Positions 31,001-32,766 of a DNA stretch of 32,766 bases are shown piece after piece. The position numbers and the translations under genes are program-made. Every line of letters begins with the position of its first letter. Position 1 is the first letter of the stretch. The stretch comes from Burkholderiales bacterium (GTDB lineage: Bacteria > Pseudomonadota > Gammaproteobacteria > Burkholderiales > SG8-39). The notes beneath the pieces were generated by a model. It was not told the origin of the DNA, did no database searches, and worked only from the letters and a program-made list of their open reading frames with translations. Location of the stretch: positions 1 to 32,766 of the forward strand of contig JAOAEA010000024.1 in the NCBI GenBank assembly GCA_026417035.1, given 5' to 3'.

Positions 31001-32028
31001 TCACGCGCCGCCGTTTCCTCGCGGTCGCCGCCGCCGTCGCCGCGCGGCCGGCGCTCGCCGCACGCGACGCGGCTGGCTACGCCGGTCGCGAGGACGTGCG
31101 CGCCTTCATCGCCGAGATGACCGGGCGCCACGCCTTCGTGGCCGCCGAGCTCGAGACGGTCTTCGCGCGCGCGCGCTTCCAGAGCGCCATCGTCAAGGCG
31201 ATGACGCCGCCCGCCCCCGGCCAGCGCTCGTGGAACGCCTACCGCCCGCGCTTCGTGAACGCGGCGCGCATCGAGGGTGGCGCGCTCTTCTGGGCGAAGC
31301 ACGAGGAGACGCTGCGCCGGGCGGCGGCCACCTTCGGCGTCCCCGAAGAGTTCGTCGTCGCGATCATCGGCGTCGAGACGCTCTATGGCCGCAACACCGG
31401 CGGCTGGCGCGCGATCGACGCGCTCGCCACGCTCGCCTTCGACTATCCGCGCCGCGCCGACTATTTCCGCGGCGAGCTCGAGCAGCTCCTCCTGCTCGCG
31501 CGCGAGAACGGCGCCGACGTCCTCGGGCTCAGGGGCTCCTACGCGGGCGCCCTGGGCATTCCGCAGTTCATGCCCTCGAGCTGGCGCCGCTATGCGGTCG
31601 ATTTCGACGGCGACGGCCGCCGCGACCTCCTCGCGAGCCCCGCCGACGCGATCGGCAGCGTCGCCAACTTCCTGCGCGGGCACGGATGGGCGCCCGGCGA
31701 GCCGGTGGCGTTCCCGGTGCGCGCCGATGGCGAGCGCTGGCGCGCGTATGCCGACGGCGGCGTCGAGCCGGCGCATCCCCTCGGCACGCTGATCGCCGCG
31801 GGCCTCGCGCTCGACGCCGAGCCGCCGGTCGCGGCGCAGACGCCGGCCGTTCTGGTGGAACTCGAGAGCCCGAACGCGCCGTCCGCGCTCTGGATTGGCT
31901 TCGGCAACTTCCACGCGATCACGCGCTACAACCGCTCGAGCTTCTACGCGATCGCGGTCGTCGAGCTCGCGGACGCGGTGCGCGCGGCGTACGCGGGACC
32001 CGCGCGCGTGTCGGCGGCCGCGCGATGA
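30997..32028 (+). CDS. mltB: Lytic murein transglycosylase B (MltB family) with Tat-like leader
   Basis: Cleaves the glycan strands of peptidoglycan with formation of 1,6-anhydro-muramic ends. The 343-residue product starts at a GTG overlapping the tgpA stop. The N-terminus ITRRRFLAVAAAVAARPALA looks like a twin-arginine signal peptide ending ALA; no lipobox Cys is present, so it would be a soluble periplasmic enzyme and not an outer-membrane lipoprotein like E. coli MltB. Catalytic Glu127 lies in AIIGVETLYGRNTG. Other family blocks are FDYPRRADYFRGELEQLLLL, GSYAGALGIPQFMPSSW and VDFDGDGRRDLLASPADAIG, ending with a WIGFGNFHAITRYNRS motif. Its 3' end overlaps the GNAT gene in an ATGA arrangement. 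Confidence 0.94.
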   Translation: MITRRRFLAVAAAVAARPALAARDAAGYAGREDVRAFIAEMTGRHAFVAAELETVFARARFQSAIVKAMTPPAPGQRSWNAYRPRFVNAARIEGGALFWAKHEETLRRAAATFGVPEEFVVAIIGVETLYGRNTGGWRAIDALATLAFDYPRRADYFRGELEQLLLLARENGADVLGLRGSYAGALGIPQFMPSSWRRYAVDFDGDGRRDLLASPADAIGSVANFLRGHGWAPGEPVAFPVRADGERWRAYADGGVEPAHPLGTLIAAGLALDAEPPVAAQTPAVLVELESPNAPSALWIGFGNFHAITRYNRSSFYAIAVVELADAVRAAYAGPARVSAAAR

Positions 32029-32549
32029 CCGCGGCGCTCATCCGCCCGGCGACCCGCGCCGACGTGCCGTCGCTGCTCGCGCTCGTGCAGGGGCTTGCCG
32101 ACTACGAACGGCTCTCGCATCTCGTCGAGGCGACCGAGGCCTCCCTCGCCGAGGCGCTCTTCGGGCCGTCGGCCAACGTCGAGGCGCTGCTCGCGGAGTG
32201 GCAGGGCGAGGCGGCCGGGTTCGCGCTCTACTTCCACAACTTCTCGACGTTCCTCGGCCGCCGCGGGCTCTACCTCGAGGACCTCTTCGTGAAGCCCGCG
32301 TTCCGGCGGCGCGGCATCGGCAGGGCGCTGCTCGTCGCCTGCGCGCGCGTCGCGCACGCGCGCGGCTGTGGCCGCTTCGAGTGGATGGCGCTCGACTGGA
32401 ACACGCCGGCGATCGATTTCTACAAGTCGCTCGGGGCCGTCGAGCACCCGGAATGGCGGCTGCTGCGCGTCAGCGGCGACGCCCTGGCGCGGCTCGCGGC
32501 CGGAGAAGGCCGGCCCGAGGACGTGCAGCCGCCGCACGACTGGGCATAA
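32025..32549 (+). CDS. GNAT family N-acetyltransferase (diamine acetyltransferase-like)
   Basis: The 174-residue acetyl-CoA-dependent enzyme resembles the SSAT-like subgroup that acetylates small amines. It begins AALIRPATRADVPSLLALVQ, followed by LADYERLSHLVEATEASLAE, then FALYFHNFSTFLGRRGLYLE. The acetyl-CoA-binding motif A is DLFVKPAFRRRGIGRALL, and the C-terminal block is MALDWNTPAIDFYKSLGAV. The acceptor is not determined; polyamines or thialysine-like amines are the family precedent. The ATG overlaps the mltB stop, and it ends the four-gene overlapping run from DUF58. Its TAA stop lies inside a -10-like box for the next gene. Confidence 0.92.
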   Translation: MTAALIRPATRADVPSLLALVQGLADYERLSHLVEATEASLAEALFGPSANVEALLAEWQGEAAGFALYFHNFSTFLGRRGLYLEDLFVKPAFRRRGIGRALLVACARVAHARGCGRFEWMALDWNTPAIDFYKSLGAVEHPEWRLLRVSGDALARLAAGEGRPEDVQPPHDWA

Positions 32550-32550
32550 T
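32545..32550 (+). promoter_or_regulatory. Candidate -10 box overlapping the GNAT stop codon
   Basis: CATAAT, a 5/6 match to the -10 consensus, lies 30 bases before the ATG at 32580. The GNAT stop codon TAA is part of it. No -35 hexamer is evident. It would serve the Tat-leader gene that begins at 32580. Confidence 0.35.
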
Positions 32551-32579
32551 CGCGCCTCCTCCGCTCCCCAACGCGCCCG

Positions 32580-32640
32580 ATGACGAAGCCCGCCCCAACC
32601 CGCCTCTCCCGGCGCCGCTTCCTCCTCGGCGCGGCGGCGC
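32580..32640 (+). CDS. N-terminus of a Tat-exported protein, interrupted
   Basis: From the ATG at 32580 the frame encodes MTKPAPTRLSRRRFLLGAAA, an evident twin-arginine leader (SRRRFLLG) of the kind that begins many periplasmic redox proteins and other exported enzymes. The frame stays open to the window end, but beyond about residue 20 it is antisense to the start of a different gene on the other strand and no longer resembles an exported protein. The identity of the mature protein is therefore lost. The apparent break is near 32,640; the end given here is approximate. Confidence 0.55.
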
Positions 32641-32644
32641 ATGA

Positions 32645-32744
32645 GTTTCCCGATCGTGTCCCAGCGCGATTTTTTCGACACGCTGGTGCCCCCGAACTTC
32701 AGGACGATCCAGTCGTTGGCGAACGCGGGGACAGGGCGGTTCAT
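32645..32744 (-). CDS. Start of fused aspartate kinase/diaminopimelate decarboxylase, interrupted
   Basis: On the minus strand the ATG at 32744, with GAGGTG nine bases upstream, opens MNRPVPAFANDWIVLKFGGT and continues SVSKKSRWDTIGKLM. The KFGGTSVS motif is the signature ATP/aspartate-binding start of aspartate kinases, and the VLKFGGTS...SRWDTIG wording is typical of the bifunctional aspartate kinase/diaminopimelate decarboxylase proteins of lysine synthesis. A GTG at 32756 is an alternative start. After about residue 35 the family pattern (a VLVVVSA-type strand should follow) is absent and the sequence becomes the reverse complement of the facing Tat-leader gene. Only this N-terminal fragment is present; the exact breakpoint is uncertain. 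Confidence 0.65.
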
Positions 32745-32766
32745 CGGGGTCGGCACCTCACATGGC

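Noticed and set aside
1-32766. CRISPR array
   Set aside because: The only regular direct repeats are 7-10 bases with no spacers of 25-40 bases, and no cas genes are present.

Overview
The window is a gene-dense, very GC-rich stretch of a proteobacterial chromosome with almost no space between genes. Gene content points to a betaproteobacterium or a close gammaproteobacterial relative. The main indicators are the DUF3305/DUF3306 pair next to molybdenum-cofactor genes, the 180-kDa NAD-glutamate dehydrogenase, the selD/mnmH pair, a divergent tesA/ybbAP locus, a moxR-DUF58-tgpA cluster and the start of a fused aspartate kinase/diaminopimelate decarboxylase. The taxonomic placement is inference. 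No phage, transposase, CRISPR, rRNA or tRNA was seen, and no gene-free stretch exceeds 300 bases.

Layout. (1) 1-5818: a molybdenum-cofactor and formate-dehydrogenase accessory block. DUF3306 and DUF3305 run leftwards. Divergent from them are moaA, fdhD, mobA, moeA and a helix-turn-helix/PBP-like regulator; the formate dehydrogenase itself probably lies left of the window. (2) 5923-10256: a divergent apt homologue, a membrane protein fused to a spermidine-synthase-like domain, and rmuC. (3) 10304-12663: a divergent promoter with a 9-bp inverted repeat between the two -10 boxes, then an acyl-CoA synthetase translationally coupled to a methyltransferase with an apparent signal peptide. (4) 12681-22622, all leftward: a TAXI-type binding protein, a truncated haemoglobin, NAD-glutamate dehydrogenase and a YbbA/YbbP-like ABC exporter. 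(5) 22621-25950: tesA, whose start codon interlocks with that of the ABC ATPase, then DUF2721, selD and divergent mnmH (selenophosphate supply and tRNA 2-selenouridine synthesis). (6) 25959-26882: a histone-deacetylase-like gene broken by an in-frame TAG just before its catalytic tyrosine. (7) 26970-32549: moxR, DUF58, tgpA, mltB and a GNAT acetyltransferase, the last four overlapping end to end. (8) 32580-32766: two gene 5' ends facing each other and both cut near 32,640, which looks like a rearrangement or assembly junction.

The feature least explained by ordinary genes is a family of tandem 7-base repeats (unit AGARGAC). It occurs at four places: after moaA, before mobA in inverted orientation (so fdhD is bracketed), after apt, and inside the 3' end of tesA where it supplies the last codons. 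Two other short-period degenerate repeats, CACGAAG and TTCGCG based, lie in other intergenic gaps.
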